Shown in pieces: positions 18,325 through 26,850 of a stretch of 64,000 nt of DNA. Position numbers and translations under genes: made by a program. Every line of letters starts with the position of its first letter. Positions within the stretch are counted from its first letter, which is position 1. The stretch is from BOG-908 sp964250925 (GTDB lineage: Bacteria > Pseudomonadota > Alphaproteobacteria > Acetobacterales > Acetobacteraceae): NCBI GenBank assembly GCA_964250925.1, contig CAXUHU010000004.1, forward strand, positions 1 to 64,000, written 5' to 3'. Below the pieces are notes generated by a model. The model was not told the DNA's origin and searched no databases. It was given only the letters and a program-made list of their open reading frames with translations.

Positions 18325-18352
18325 GTTACATTAGCGGAACGAGCAACGTCAA
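18325..18352 (-). promoter_or_regulatory. Candidate promoter of the DUF1800-DUF1501 pair
   Basis: On the minus strand TTGACG (18347-18352) and TGTAAC (18325-18330) are separated by 16 bases, a fair sigma-70-like arrangement about 50 bases upstream of the DUF1800 start. The local sequence is AT-richer than its surroundings. It is a motif-based guess. Confidence 0.35.
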
Positions 18353-18353
18353 G

Positions 18354-18372
18354 CTGTTTCTTTACGAAACAG
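18354..18372. promoter_or_regulatory. Perfect 7-bp inverted repeat next to the candidate promoter
   Basis: CTGTTTC-TTTAC-GAAACAG directly abuts the candidate -35 of the DUF1800 promoter. The size fits a dimeric regulator site or a small hairpin. The rest of 18373-18604 contains no gene that I can support, only scattered AT-rich motifs. Confidence 0.4.
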
Positions 18373-18604
18373 AAAGGAGTTTGCGTAGCCTAGTGTAGTG
18401 CGGGCGCTTTCTCGCGCATGGCGCGAACTGGCCCAACAAACATCAATCGACTGAACATGATTGCATCGCGTTTACCTTTAACCGCGATGAACATGGGCGC
18501 CTGAACACGGCGCTGAGGCACGCTAGCTTCAACTGACAAAGACTGTCGTGCCTCGGGAATGCGGCTGCCGGCTGTGCCTTAAGCTGACAACAGCCGTAAT
18601 CCGG

Positions 18605-18853
18605 TCAATGAACGAGAGAGGGCACCATTTCGTGTTGGCGAATTGCGGCGAATGCCAAGTCCTCGGCGCCGGCTACGGCCATCGGCGTGCCGTCGGCGCC
18701 GTGAATGGCGAACGCCTTTGTACCGTTCACCAGGATCGGCTTGACATAGGCCAGCTGTGACACGCCCAGAGCCGCCAGCTGATCGACGGTAAGGTGACGA
18801 ATGTCGAAGCTGGCGATAAAGGCGGGCGCCGTGTCGTCGGATGCCGTGTTCAT
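18605..18853 (-). CDS. DUF1150 family protein
   Basis: This is a small protein of 82 residues started at ATG 18853, with GGAG about 9 bases upstream; longer starts are possible at 18868 and 18892. The core IRHLTVDQLAALGVSQLAYVKPILVNGTKAFAIHGADG matches DUF1150, a family of short alphaproteobacterial proteins without known activity. It lies 133 bases downstream of an Hsp20 gene on the same strand. This neighbourhood is common in alphaproteobacteria and suggests a link to stress response. No signal peptide or membrane segment is present. Confidence 0.8.
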   Translation of the reverse strand: MNTASDDTAPAFIASFDIRHLTVDQLAALGVSQLAYVKPILVNGTKAFAIHGADGTPMAVAGAEDLAFAAIRQHEMVPSLVH

Positions 18854-18986
18854 GTGTCGGTACTCCATAGCCGGCTGCGATGTGCTGCGCACGCGCTCCC
18901 AAACCTCTGCCCAGTAGAGGGCAGCGTTTGGTGGAGCCTGGCAGATGGTGCGCCGGAAAATTGTTCAGCAGGTTAACGCTGCGGCC

Positions 18987-19472
18987 TCAGCCCTCGCGGT
19001 CGATCGTCTCCACCACCTTCGCGGGCGTCCTGGGCGCTACGCTCGTGGAGCTCCGGTGTGCCGAAGGGCGGGCAATCTCGATGTGCCGGACCTTGGGCTC
19101 CGGCTGCGGCCGGGCCAGCTCGATGTGCAACAGGCCGCTATCCAGCCAGGCCCCGCCAACCTCTATGCCTTCGGCCAATACAAAGGCGCGCTGGAACTGC
19201 CGGGCGGCAATACCGCGGTGCAGGAACACGCGACCCTGGGTGTCGTCAGCCTGCCGGCCCCGTATCACGAGCTGGTTGTCCTCCTGCGTTATCTGCAGGT
19301 CGTCCATGGTGAAGCCGGCGACCGCCAGCGTGATACGCAACGCCGTCGGCGCAGTCTGTTCGATGTTGTAAGGAGGGTAACCGTCCGAAGACGTCTTGGC
19401 AGCACGCTCGAGCATCTGCTCCAGATGGTCGAAACCCAGAAACAGCGGGGACGCGAACAGGCGTGTAGTCAT
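18987..19472 (-). CDS. Hsp20 family small heat-shock protein
   Basis: The protein has 161 residues. It is an ATP-independent holdase that binds unfolding proteins in the cytoplasm. The N-terminus (FASPLFLGFDHLEQMLERAAKT) and PPYNIEQ are typical of the IbpA-like class A proteins of alphaproteobacteria. The alpha-crystallin domain runs from about residue 35 to 130, with LRITLAVAGFTMDDLQI and LHRGIAARQFQRAFVLAEGIEV. GLLHIELARPQPE lies near its end, followed by a charged tail. ATG 19472 is preceded by GGAGGAGG, a strong ribosome site. A heat-shock-like promoter candidate lies upstream. It is followed by the DUF1150 gene. Confidence 0.92.
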   Translation of the reverse strand: MTTRLFASPLFLGFDHLEQMLERAAKTSSDGYPPYNIEQTAPTALRITLAVAGFTMDDLQITQEDNQLVIRGRQADDTQGRVFLHRGIAARQFQRAFVLAEGIEVGGAWLDSGLLHIELARPQPEPKVRHIEIARPSAHRSSTSVAPRTPAKVVETIDREG

Positions 19473-19534
19473 GATCGAAGCCTCCTCCAACGAGCGAGAC
19501 AGGGTTCGAGGCCCGCGAGGCGCCCCGTTACGAG

Positions 19535-19564
19535 CAAATCGGTGCCGTCCCGGCAGATTGCAAG
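19535..19564 (-). promoter_or_regulatory. Candidate heat-shock (RpoH-type) promoter of hsp20
   Basis: On the minus strand CTTG (19561-19564) and CCGATTTG (19535-19542) are 18 bases apart, close to the alphaproteobacterial RpoH pattern CTTG-N17/18-CYTATnT. It lies about 63 bases upstream of the hsp20 start. The -10 match is imperfect. Confidence 0.35.
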
Positions 19565-19567
19565 TGA

Positions 19568-20149
19568 CTAGGGTGTGGCCACCAGCGCCCGGATAGCCGC
19601 CTCGGCTCCGCCCCAGGCCGCCGGGCCTTGCAGCGTGCCGCGCAATCTGCCGTCGGGGCCGATGATCAGCGTGGTCGGGAAGCCTTCCACGCCCAGCGCA
19701 TGCACCGCATCGCTGCCCTGGTCCAACAGCAGCGTCGCGTGGGTGATGACGTGGGCGAGCGCAAACGGCCTGACCACCGCAGCACCAGCCCGATCGGCCG
19801 ACACCGCCAGCACCGCCAGGCCGCCCGCCTGCGGCGAGGATGCGGCGGCCAGCCGGTCCAACGCGGGCAATTCCGCCACGCAGGGCACACACCAGGGCGC
19901 CCAGACGTTGAGCACGACGATGCGGCCGGCATAGGCGGCGAGCGGCGCAGGCGCCCCCTCCAGCGTGCGCAGGGCCAGCGGCGGCAGCTTGCTTGGCGGT
20001 CTGGCCGGCACGATGGCGCTCAACGGCCGCAGCTCCACCTGCGGCGGGGTCGCGTCCTGTGCCGCCGTCCGTTTGCTCGCTTGCATGGCCCCGAATACGG
20101 TGGCGCCCGCCGCCAGCAGCGTGCGGCGTGTCAGCAGAGTTTTCGCCAA
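19568..20149 (-). CDS. TlpA-type thioredoxin-like protein, exported
   Basis: The protein has 193 residues. The N-terminal LTRRTLLAAGATVFGAMQA is an export signal with a twin-arginine-like pair. The thioredoxin fold carries the redox motif WCVPC in VLNVWAPWCVPCVAELPAL and the cis-proline region GVEGFPTTLIIGPDG. In the family such proteins reduce disulfides in the periplasm, often for cytochrome c maturation or copper-site assembly, but no such genes are nearby. TTG at 20149 is chosen because GGAGG sits 7 bases upstream. The start is only three bases from the nearest argH start on the other strand, so the two 5' ends are closely packed. Confidence 0.85.
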   Translation of the reverse strand: MAKTLLTRRTLLAAGATVFGAMQASKRTAAQDATPPQVELRPLSAIVPARPPSKLPPLALRTLEGAPAPLAAYAGRIVVLNVWAPWCVPCVAELPALDRLAAASSPQAGGLAVLAVSADRAGAAVVRPFALAHVITHATLLLDQGSDAVHALGVEGFPTTLIIGPDGRLRGTLQGPAAWGGAEAAIRALVATP

Positions 20150-20152
20150 GCC

Positions 20153-21592
20153 ATGTCCTCCGATCGCGAACCGGCACCCCCGTCGTCAACAGGGGCTCCA
20201 TCCGCCAACATGCAGTGGGGCGGGCGGTTTTCCACCGTGCCCGCCGATGTCATGCAGCGCATCAACGCCTCGATCGGCTTCGACCGGCAGCTTTGGCGGC
20301 AGGACATCGCCGGTTCGCGCGCCCACGCGGCCATGCTGGCGCATGTGGGCATCATCAGCCGGCCCGATCAGGCCGCCATCGATGCGGGGCTGGCCGGCAT
20401 CGCCGCCGACATTGAAGCCGGCCGCTTCGCGTTCACCGATGCGCTGGAGGACATCCACATGAACATCGAGGCGCGGCTCGCCCAGCAGATCGGCGACGCC
20501 GGGCGACGCCTGCACACCGCACGCAGCCGCAACGACCAGGTGGCGACGGATTTCCGGCTGTGGGTGCGCGACGCGATCGACGCCCAGACAGCGCAGCTGG
20601 CCGATCTGATGGCCGCGCTGGCCACGCGCGCCGCCGAGCACGCCGCCACCATCATGCCGGGGTTCACCCACCTGCAGGCCGCCCAGCCCGTCACCTTCGG
20701 CCACCATCTGCTCGCCTACGTGGAGATGTTCTGTCGCGACCGCGGCAGAATGGCCGATTGCCGCGCGCGCTTGAACCAGTGCCCGCTCGGTTCGGCGGCG
20801 CTGGCCGGCACCAGCTTCCCGATCGACCGCACCATGACAGCGGCGGCCCTGGGCTTCGCGGCACCCACGGCCAACTCGCTGGACGCCGTCTCGGATCGCG
20901 ACTTCGCGCTCGAATACCTTGCGGCGGCCGCGATCTGTGCGGTGCACCTCTCACGCTTCGCCGAGGAGGTGGTGATCTGGTGCAGCGCGCCCTACGGCTT
21001 CCTGCACCTGTCGGACGCGTTCACCACCGGCAGCTCGATCATGCCGCAGAAACGCAACCCGGACGCGGCCGAACTGACGCGGGCCAAGACCGGCCGCATC
21101 ACCGGCGCGCTGGTGGCGCTGCTGACGGTGATGAAGGGCCTGCCGCTGGCCTACGCCAAGGACATGCAGGAGGACAAGGAGCCGGTGTTCGATGCGGCGT
21201 CCGCACTCGGCTTGTCGCTGGCCGCCACGGCCGGCATGGTGCGCGACATGCAGCCCGACACAGCGCGCATGCGGGCGCTGGCAGGTGCCGGGTTCTCGAC
21301 GGCGACCGACCTGGCCGACTGGCTGGTGCGCGTATTGGGCCTGCCGTTCCGCACGGCGCACCACGTGACCGGGCGCCTGGTGGCCGCGGCCGAAAGCAGG
21401 GGGGTGGGATTGGACGAACTGAGCCTGGACGAGATGCGTGCGGAGGAGCCGGGGATCACTGCGGACGTCTTCGGCGTGCTGGGTGTGGAGGCGTCGGTCG
21501 CCTCGCGAACCAGTTTTGGCGGCACCGCGCCGGCCCTCGTGGGGGCGCAGGCAGCGGGCTGGCTGGCGGCCCTGGCTGCATCCAGTCCATGA
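20153..21592 (+). CDS. argH: Argininosuccinate lyase
   Basis: The enzyme splits argininosuccinate into arginine and fumarate, the last step of arginine synthesis. The protein has 479 residues from ATG 20153. The conserved family start (WGGRF) comes only 20 residues later, so ATG 20210, 57 bases downstream, is a real alternative and would leave room for the promoters of argH and the divergent tlpA-like gene. Landmarks are HTARSRNDQVATDFRLW, MPGFTHLQAAQPV, and the fumarase/lyase signature GSSIMPQKRNPD. The C-terminal part is complete. The stop overlaps the start of the small lipoprotein gene (ATGA). Confidence 0.95.
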   Translation: MSSDREPAPPSSTGAPSANMQWGGRFSTVPADVMQRINASIGFDRQLWRQDIAGSRAHAAMLAHVGIISRPDQAAIDAGLAGIAADIEAGRFAFTDALEDIHMNIEARLAQQIGDAGRRLHTARSRNDQVATDFRLWVRDAIDAQTAQLADLMAALATRAAEHAATIMPGFTHLQAAQPVTFGHHLLAYVEMFCRDRGRMADCRARLNQCPLGSAALAGTSFPIDRTMTAAALGFAAPTANSLDAVSDRDFALEYLAAAAICAVHLSRFAEEVVIWCSAPYGFLHLSDAFTTGSSIMPQKRNPDAAELTRAKTGRITGALVALLTVMKGLPLAYAKDMQEDKEPVFDAASALGLSLAATAGMVRDMQPDTARMRALAGAGFSTATDLADWLVRVLGLPFRTAHHVTGRLVAAAESRGVGLDELSLDEMRAEEPGITADVFGVLGVEASVASRTSFGGTAPALVGAQAAGWLAALAASSP

Positions 21593-21714
21593 TCCGGCTG
21601 GCGCTGGCCGCCTGCCTGGCAGTGCTCGCGGCCGGCTGCGGCAAGGTGGGCGACCCCACCCCCGCCGGGCCGCCCAGCCAGATCACGTATCCCAAGACCT
21701 ATCCGTCGCAGTGA
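21589..21714 (+). CDS. Small lipoprotein, LptM/YifL-like
   Basis: The protein has 41 residues. The start MIRLALAACLAVLAAGCGKVGDP in shortened view is a lipoprotein signal with lipobox LAAGC and Cys 17 as the lipidated residue. The mature peptide is short and proline-rich (PTPAGPPSQITYP). It resembles the tiny lipoproteins found beside argH/lysA in many proteobacteria. YifL in E. coli (LptM) assists assembly of the LPS translocon, but the mature parts are too short to prove equivalence. It overlaps argH by ATGA and the next gene by TGATG, so translation is coupled on both sides. Confidence 0.7.
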   Translation: MIRLALAACLAVLAAGCGKVGDPTPAGPPSQITYPKTYPSQ

Positions 21715-22457
21715 TGCGGATCGACCGCGGCGACGGGGTGGAGCTGGCCTATGCCGCGACGCCCGGACGCAGCCCGACGCTGGTGTTCCTGCCCGGCTTC
21801 ATGAGCGACATGACCGGCGAGAAGGCGAGCATGCTGGCCAATTTCGCCGGCGGGCTCGGCTGCGCCACGCTTCGGCTGGACTATGCGGGGCATGGCGCCA
21901 GTGGCGGCCAGTTCATCGCCGGCACTATCGGGCGCTGGACCGAGGATGCGCTGTTCCTGATCGACGGCCTGACGGAGGGGCCGATTGTTTTGGTCGGCTC
22001 ATCGATGGGCGGCTGGATCGCATTGCTGGCCGCACGCGCCCGGCCCGGGCGGATCGCAGCGCTGGTCGGCATCGCAGCCGCGCCCGACTTTACCGAAACG
22101 TTGATCTGGGGCCAGCTTCCGCCGGCCGCGCGTGCCAAGCTGATGGCCGAGGGCCTGCTGCGCCGGCCCGGCGGCTATGGCGGCGAGCAGGTGATCACCC
22201 GCGCGCTGGTCGAGGATGGACGGCGCCACCTGCTGCTGGACGCACCCATCGAGGTTGCCTGCCCGGTGCGCCTGGTGCAGGGCCAGCGCGACGACGCGGT
22301 GCCGTGGGAGACAGCATTGCGCCTGGCCGGACGGCTGGACAGCCACGATGTGCAGATCGTGCTGGTCAAGGACGGCGATCACCGTCTGTCGCGCGCCCAG
22401 GATTTGGCGCTGCTACGCGGGGTCGTCCGCCCGCTCCTGGGCCAGGATGGCGGCTAG
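21714..22457 (+). CDS. Alpha/beta hydrolase
   Basis: The protein has 247 residues of alpha/beta-hydrolase fold without signal peptide. The oxyanion region is VFLPGFMSDMTG. RLDYAGHGAS follows, and the nucleophile elbow is GSSMGGW with Ser near residue 101. The acid lies in LVQGQRDDAVP and the His in KDGDHRLSR. The pattern resembles the ABHD10/mycophenolic-acid acyl-glucuronide esterase group, but the substrate is unknown. The gene is coupled to the small lipoprotein (TGATG) and so belongs to the argH transcript. Its 3' end overlaps that of the facing epimerase gene by 45 bases. Confidence 0.82.
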   Translation: MRIDRGDGVELAYAATPGRSPTLVFLPGFMSDMTGEKASMLANFAGGLGCATLRLDYAGHGASGGQFIAGTIGRWTEDALFLIDGLTEGPIVLVGSSMGGWIALLAARARPGRIAALVGIAAAPDFTETLIWGQLPPAARAKLMAEGLLRRPGGYGGEQVITRALVEDGRRHLLLDAPIEVACPVRLVQGQRDDAVPWETALRLAGRLDSHDVQIVLVKDGDHRLSRAQDLALLRGVVRPLLGQDGG

Positions 22458-23270
22458 ACCCTCGCGGTAGGTGGGGTAGCGCCAGCGATAGCCGATCATC
22501 TGCTGCGTCGCGGCACTGCTGACCCGACGGTTCTCGGCCCAGAAGCTGCGCGCCATCTCGCTCATCCCTTCCCTGGCCTCGGCCCAAGGTATGGCGGGCG
22601 GCACCGGCAGCCCGGCCAGCCGCGCGGCGAACTCGGTGGTCACCGCACTCTCGGCGGGTTCGTCGTCGGAAAAATTCAGCACGCGCGTGCCCTGCGGCGG
22701 GTGGGCGATGGCTGCCAGGATGCCGGCGGCGATGTCGTCCACGTGGATGCGCCCGAAAGCGTGGCCGGGCTGCACCACCCGACGGGCACGGCCGGCACGC
22801 AGATCCTCGAACACCGAGCGGCCCGGGCCGTAGATCCCGGCCAGCCGGACGATGTCGAGCGGGCGGGTTCCGGCCACCCCGCGCCAGGCGCGCTCCGCCT
22901 CCAACCGGCGCCGCGAGCGGTCCGCGGTGGGCGCGGGATCGCTCGTCTCGTCCACCCATCCGCCGCCCCGATCGCCATAGACGCCGGTGGTTGACAGGTA
23001 GCCGAGCCAGGCGAGCTGACGTGCTGACGCGATCTCGGCGCCATACAGCGACAGCACCGGATCGGCATCTTCGCGCGGCGGCGCGGTGGCCAGGACGTGC
23101 GTGGCCGACGCAACCGCCTCGCCCAACGCACGGAACGGGACGATGCGCACGCCGGGCGGGCCGCCGCCACCGGGGTTGCGGCTGGTGCCGGTGACCTGCC
23201 AGCCCGCCCGCAGGGCGTCCCGTGCGGCGGCTGTGCCACAAAAACCGAGGCCGAAGATCAACAGGTGCAT
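22413..23270 (-). CDS. NAD-dependent epimerase/dehydratase-like protein (YeeZ-like extended SDR)
   Basis: The protein has 285 residues with an N-terminal Rossmann fold. The dinucleotide motif is LLIFGLGFCGTAAARDAL, then the second strand GTSRNPGG. The active-site region contains LGYLSTTGVYGDRGGGWVDE, where STTGVYGD carries the Tyr, but the usual YxxxK spacing is replaced by RRRLEAERAW further on, as in YeeZ-type proteins. HVDDIAAGILAAI is a standard SDR feature. The substrate is unknown. The gene converges on the hydrolase gene with a 45-base coding overlap at the 3' ends. Confidence 0.78.
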   Translation of the reverse strand: MHLLIFGLGFCGTAAARDALRAGWQVTGTSRNPGGGGPPGVRIVPFRALGEAVASATHVLATAPPREDADPVLSLYGAEIASARQLAWLGYLSTTGVYGDRGGGWVDETSDPAPTADRSRRRLEAERAWRGVAGTRPLDIVRLAGIYGPGRSVFEDLRAGRARRVVQPGHAFGRIHVDDIAAGILAAIAHPPQGTRVLNFSDDEPAESAVTTEFAARLAGLPVPPAIPWAEAREGMSEMARSFWAENRRVSSAATQQMIGYRWRYPTYREGLAAILAQERADDPA

Positions 23271-23323
23271 GGTTGGTTCCGAACAGCTTCCCGGCGCATG
23301 GGCTGCGTTCTACATGCACGCCC

Positions 23324-24199
23324 ATGAGTTTACGCGGGGCCCTTGCCGGCGTTGCGGCGCTGCTGGCCGCCATCAACCTCCCGGCCCACCGGGCATCGGC
23401 GCAGGCTGCGGGCGTTGCGTCATCCCCCGCACCGGCCGAGCCCGAGAGCGAAGATGTGGCGGGCCAGGCCACCGACCTGCCGATCCCGCCGGTGCCCCCC
23501 CGCATCGCCGAGGGCCGCGACTACGAAGCATGCCTCGACATGCTGGCGACCGACCCGTCAGGCGCCGATGCGATGGCCGCCAGCATGACAGAATCAGGGG
23601 GCAAGGCGGGAGCGGGCGAAGCGGCGCAGCACTGCCACGCTCTGGCCCAGGTGGAGCTGGGCAATACCGAGGACGGTGCGGCGCTGCTCGACAAGCTTGC
23701 TGCCACCAGCCTCGCCCCGGCGGTGTTCCGCGCGGTGGTGTTCGGCCAGGCCGACCAGGCTTGGACGATGTCCGGCCGCACGAACGAGGCCTATGCCAGC
23801 GCCAGCCAGGCTCTGGCGCTGTCGCCTGACGATCCGGACCTGCTTATCGGCCACGCCATTGCCGCCCTGGCCCTGCACCGCACCGCCGAAGCTGCGCGCG
23901 ACCTGACCCAGGCCCTGGCGCTGGACCCAAAGCGCGCCGACGCGCTGGTTCTGCGCGCCACCGCGCTGCGCCAACTCGACCAGCTCGGCCAGGCACGCGC
24001 GGACGTCGACACCGCCTTCGCGCTGGATCCCGACGACCCGGACGGCTTGTTGGAACGCGGCATCATCCGTCAGCGCCAGGGCGACCTGGCCGGCGCCCGC
24101 GCCGATTGGGAGCGCGCGGCCGAGCTTGGCGCCGACACGCCCACGGGCGATTTGGCGCAGCAGAACTTGGCCCTGCTGGCTGCAGGGACCCGGCAGTAG
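23324..24199 (+). CDS. Exported TPR-repeat protein
   Basis: The protein has 291 residues. A signal peptide is predicted (MSLRGALAGVAALLAAINLP, likely cleaved after ASA near residue 27). After an acidic proline-rich linker, two Cys-containing helices precede at least three to four tetratricopeptide repeats from about residue 150: NEAYASASQALALSPDDPDL, AARDLTQALALDPKRADAL, QARADVDTAFALDPDDPDGL and LAGARADWERAAELG. TPR proteins act as scaffolds for other proteins, here in the periplasm. No partner is indicated by neighbours. ATG 23324 is chosen as the start with a good signal peptide. Confidence 0.8.
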   Translation: MSLRGALAGVAALLAAINLPAHRASAQAAGVASSPAPAEPESEDVAGQATDLPIPPVPPRIAEGRDYEACLDMLATDPSGADAMAASMTESGGKAGAGEAAQHCHALAQVELGNTEDGAALLDKLAATSLAPAVFRAVVFGQADQAWTMSGRTNEAYASASQALALSPDDPDLLIGHAIAALALHRTAEAARDLTQALALDPKRADALVLRATALRQLDQLGQARADVDTAFALDPDDPDGLLERGIIRQRQGDLAGARADWERAAELGADTPTGDLAQQNLALLAAGTRQ

Positions 24200-24258
24200 G
24201 TCGTCCACTTCCAGCCCGGCCGTTTGGCGTCTGGCGCGGCATCTGCCATGGCCCACCC

Positions 24259-24471
24259 ATGTCAGGTCGCGAGAAATGGAGCGTGCCGCTCGCCTGCCAA
24301 CGATGCGGGGCCGCCGGAAACGCAACGTTCTCGCACGACCCCCGTGTCGTGATGACCAGCCAGACGCTGGCGATGGACGACGTTTCGGGCGATTTCCGGC
24401 TCGTGTCGCTGGGCCGGACAGCCGACGAAACCAGGTTCGTCTGCCTCAAATGCGGCACGGAGACGCCGTAG
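24259..24471 (+). CDS. Small CxxC protein, zinc-ribbon-like
   Basis: The protein has 70 residues. Two CxxC pairs (LACQRCGAAG near residue 12-18 and RFVCLKCGTETP near the end) are typical of a small zinc ribbon. The middle (FRLVSLGRTADE) is short and polar. No family is recognised. It lies between the TPR gene and def, 59 bases from the former, and has no strong ribosome site, so the coding call rests on the paired cysteines. It could be a regulator or a rubredoxin-like metal protein. Confidence 0.5.
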   Translation: MSGREKWSVPLACQRCGAAGNATFSHDPRVVMTSQTLAMDDVSGDFRLVSLGRTADETRFVCLKCGTETP

Positions 24472-24550
24472 CGGCTCAACCGCGAACCGGCCGGCCGCGC
24501 GTCGGCGCGCGCGGTTGCCTGCCACCATCCGCGCGCACTACATCCCGCCG

Positions 24551-25081
24551 ATGGATAACGAAGACCCGCTGCCGATCCTGGTGGCACCCCACAGATCGCT
24601 GAAAACCCGCGCGCGCGCGGTGCTGGCGGGCGACATGGATGCCGTGCGCCTGCTCGTCGGCCGCATGTTCGCCGCCATGTATAAGGCGCCGGGGATCGGC
24701 CTGGCAGCGCCGCAGGTCGATGTCGGCCTGCGGCTGGCCGTGATCGATCTAATGCCTGGCGACACGCGTCAGCCGATCGTGCTGATCAATCCCGAAATCC
24801 TGCAGGTCAGTCCCGAATGGGCCACCCGCGAGGAGGGCTGCCTCTCGTTGCCCAACCAGTATGCCGACGTATCGCGCCCGGCGATGGTGCGGGTGGGCTA
24901 CGCCGACCTGGACGGCCGCCGTCACCAGATCGACGCCGAAGGGCTGATGGCAGCCTGCCTGCAGCACGAAATCGACCATCTGGACGGCGTGCTGTTCGTC
25001 GATCACCTCTCGGTGCTGAAGCGGAACATGCTGATGCGCAAGCTGGCCAAGGAGCAGAAGCTGGCCAAGCTGAACGCATGA
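24551..25081 (+). CDS. def: Peptide deformylase
   Basis: The enzyme removes the N-formyl group from new proteins. The protein has 176 residues with all three family motifs: GIGLAAPQ near residues 47-54, EGCLSLP near 95, and QHEIDHLDG near 137-145. The Cys of motif 2 and the two His of motif 3 bind the metal, and the Glu is catalytic. The start at ATG 24551 fits the usual length. Its stop overlaps the fmt start as ATGA, the common def-fmt pairing of deformylase and formyltransferase, and truA follows. Confidence 0.95.
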   Translation: MDNEDPLPILVAPHRSLKTRARAVLAGDMDAVRLLVGRMFAAMYKAPGIGLAAPQVDVGLRLAVIDLMPGDTRQPIVLINPEILQVSPEWATREEGCLSLPNQYADVSRPAMVRVGYADLDGRRHQIDAEGLMAACLQHEIDHLDGVLFVDHLSVLKRNMLMRKLAKEQKLAKLNA

Positions 25082-26063
25082 GGCTTGCTTTCATGGGCAG
25101 CCCGGCGTTCGCTGCTACCCGGTTGACCGTCGCACCGCGCCGGTTNNNNNNNNNNNNNNNNNNNNNNNNNNNNNNNNNNNNNNNNNNNNNNNNNNNNNNN
25201 NNNNNNNNNNNNNNNNNNNNNNNNNNNNNNNNNNNNNNNNNNNNNACTGCCAGCCGCCGCGGCCCGCCTATCGCGGCCAGACGCTGACGCGTTGCGCCGT
25301 GCACATCGCCGCCGAGGCGCTGGGATTGCCCGTGCGCACGCCGGCGCGCGTCCGGCACGACGCCGCCGAGCACGCAGCCTTCGCCGCACTCGGCCTCGAC
25401 GCTGCCGTGGTCGCTGCCTACGGGCTGATCCTGCCCGCCCCGATGCTGTCCGCGCCGCGCCTGGGCTGCCTGAACATCCATGCCAGCCTGTTGCCGCGCT
25501 GGCCCGGGGCGGCGCCCATCCAGGCAGCCGTGCTGCCCGGCGACGCCCAGACCGGAATCACCATCATGCAGATGGACGAGGGGCTGGACACCGGCGCCAT
25601 GCTGCTGTCGCAACCCGTGCCGGTCGGCGCCCGCGCAACCACGCCCGAGCTCTACGACACGCTGGCCGCCCTCGGCGCCACCCTCGTGCTGCGTGCGCTG
25701 GCCGAACGGCGGCCGGCCGTGCCGCAGCCCGAACAGGGAACAACGTATGCGGCCAAGCTGCGCCGCGAGGACGGGCGTCTCGATTTTACGCGCGACGCCG
25801 CCGCGCTGGACCGTCAGGTGCGCGCGCTGGTACCCTGGCCCGGCACGTTCGCCGCCTTCGGCGGCGAGCCGTTGAAGGTGCTGGCCGCCGAACCGGCGGA
25901 TGGCGGTGGGCCGCCCGGCCGCGTGCTGGATGCCGATTTCACGGTCGCCTGCGGCCAGGGAACGCTGCGGCTGCTGCGGGTGCAACGCCCTGGCCGCCCG
26001 GCGATGGCGGGTGAAGCCTTCCTGCGCGGCGCGGCGGGCTGGCAGGACATGCGGCTCGCGTGA
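25078..26063 (+). CDS. fmt: Methionyl-tRNA formyltransferase, interrupted by a sequence gap
   Basis: The enzyme formylates initiator Met-tRNA. The start MRLAFMGSPAFA is canonical, but 100 N follow at 25146-25245. After the gap the frame resumes at CQPPRPAYRGQ and runs intact through PCVH-like and LNIHASLLPRWPGAAPIQ, where the family's catalytic Asn-His lies, then QMDEGLDTGAMLL and KLRREDGRLDF to the end. As written, the two sides are out of frame with each other. A true gap of length 3n+2 would restore the frame, so the N count is a placeholder. The roughly ten residues just before the gap (ATRLTVAPRR) do not resemble the family and may be contig-end error. The gene is likely intact in the organism. 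It overlaps def and truA by four bases each. Confidence 0.88.
25146..25245. other. Scaffold gap of exactly 100 N
   Basis: The run of 100 undetermined bases is a standard placeholder for a gap of unknown size. It falls inside fmt near codon 23. Family alignment suggests that only a few tens of bases, or none, are really missing. Confidence 0.99.
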
Positions 26064-26815
26064 CGCGCTGGGCCATGGCGCTGGAATACGACGGCACCGG
26101 CTTCGTCGGCTGGCAACGCCAAATCACCGGCGCCTCGGTGCAATTGGTGCTGGAGGAGGCACTGGGCCGGCTGGACGGCCGCCCCGTCGCCAGCGTTGCC
26201 GCCGGCCGTACGGATGCCGGCGTGCACGCGCTGGCCCAGGTAGCCCACGCCGACCTCGACCGGACCATAACCCCCGAGCGCATGGTGGCCGCCGTGAACT
26301 ACCACCTCAAGCCGCACCCGGTGGCGGTGCTGCGGGCGGCCCCTGTGCCCGGCACTTGGAGCGCACGGTTCTCGGCAACCGGGCGCGCCTACCGCTACCG
26401 CATCCTCAACCGCCCAGCCCGCGCCGCCCTGCAGATGCACCGTGCCTGGCACGTCCCCAGGCCCCTCGACGTGCCCGCCATGCAGGCGGCCGCCCAGTTG
26501 CTGCTGGGCCGACACGATTTCACCTCGTTCCGCGCCAGCGGCTGCCAGGCCACCTCGCCCCTGCGCACGCTCGACCGGCTGGAAGTGTCCCGCGCCGGCG
26601 ACACGGTGCAGATCGTGGCCGAAGCGCGCAGCTTCCTGCATCACCAGGTGCGCAACATGGTGGGCACCCTGCGCCTTGTCGGCGACGGACGCTGGCCGCC
26701 GTCGGAGGTAGCGCGCGTTCTGGCGGCCTGCGACCGCACGCAAGCCGGGCCGACAGCCCCGGCCGGCGGGCTGTTCCTGACAGGCGTGCGCTACGTCCCC
26801 GATCCCTTCGCGTGA
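26060..26815 (+). CDS. truA: tRNA pseudouridine(38-40) synthase TruA
   Basis: TruA converts uridines 38-40 in the anticodon stem of tRNAs to pseudouridine. The protein has 251 residues, the normal length. The N-terminus MALEYDGTGFVGWQRQ and the active-site motif AAGRTDAGVHA with catalytic Asp 52 are present. HDFTSFRASGC and SFLHHQVRNMVGTL near the C-terminus complete the family pattern. The GTG start overlaps the fmt stop (GTGA), making def-fmt-truA one translation-coupled operon. It is followed by a convergent regulator gene. Confidence 0.95.
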   Translation: MTRWAMALEYDGTGFVGWQRQITGASVQLVLEEALGRLDGRPVASVAAGRTDAGVHALAQVAHADLDRTITPERMVAAVNYHLKPHPVAVLRAAPVPGTWSARFSATGRAYRYRILNRPARAALQMHRAWHVPRPLDVPAMQAAAQLLLGRHDFTSFRASGCQATSPLRTLDRLEVSRAGDTVQIVAEARSFLHHQVRNMVGTLRLVGDGRWPPSEVARVLAACDRTQAGPTAPAGGLFLTGVRYVPDPFA

Positions 26816-26850
26816 ACCCTCGAGGCCGGACCGCGGCAATCCAGGACCCG

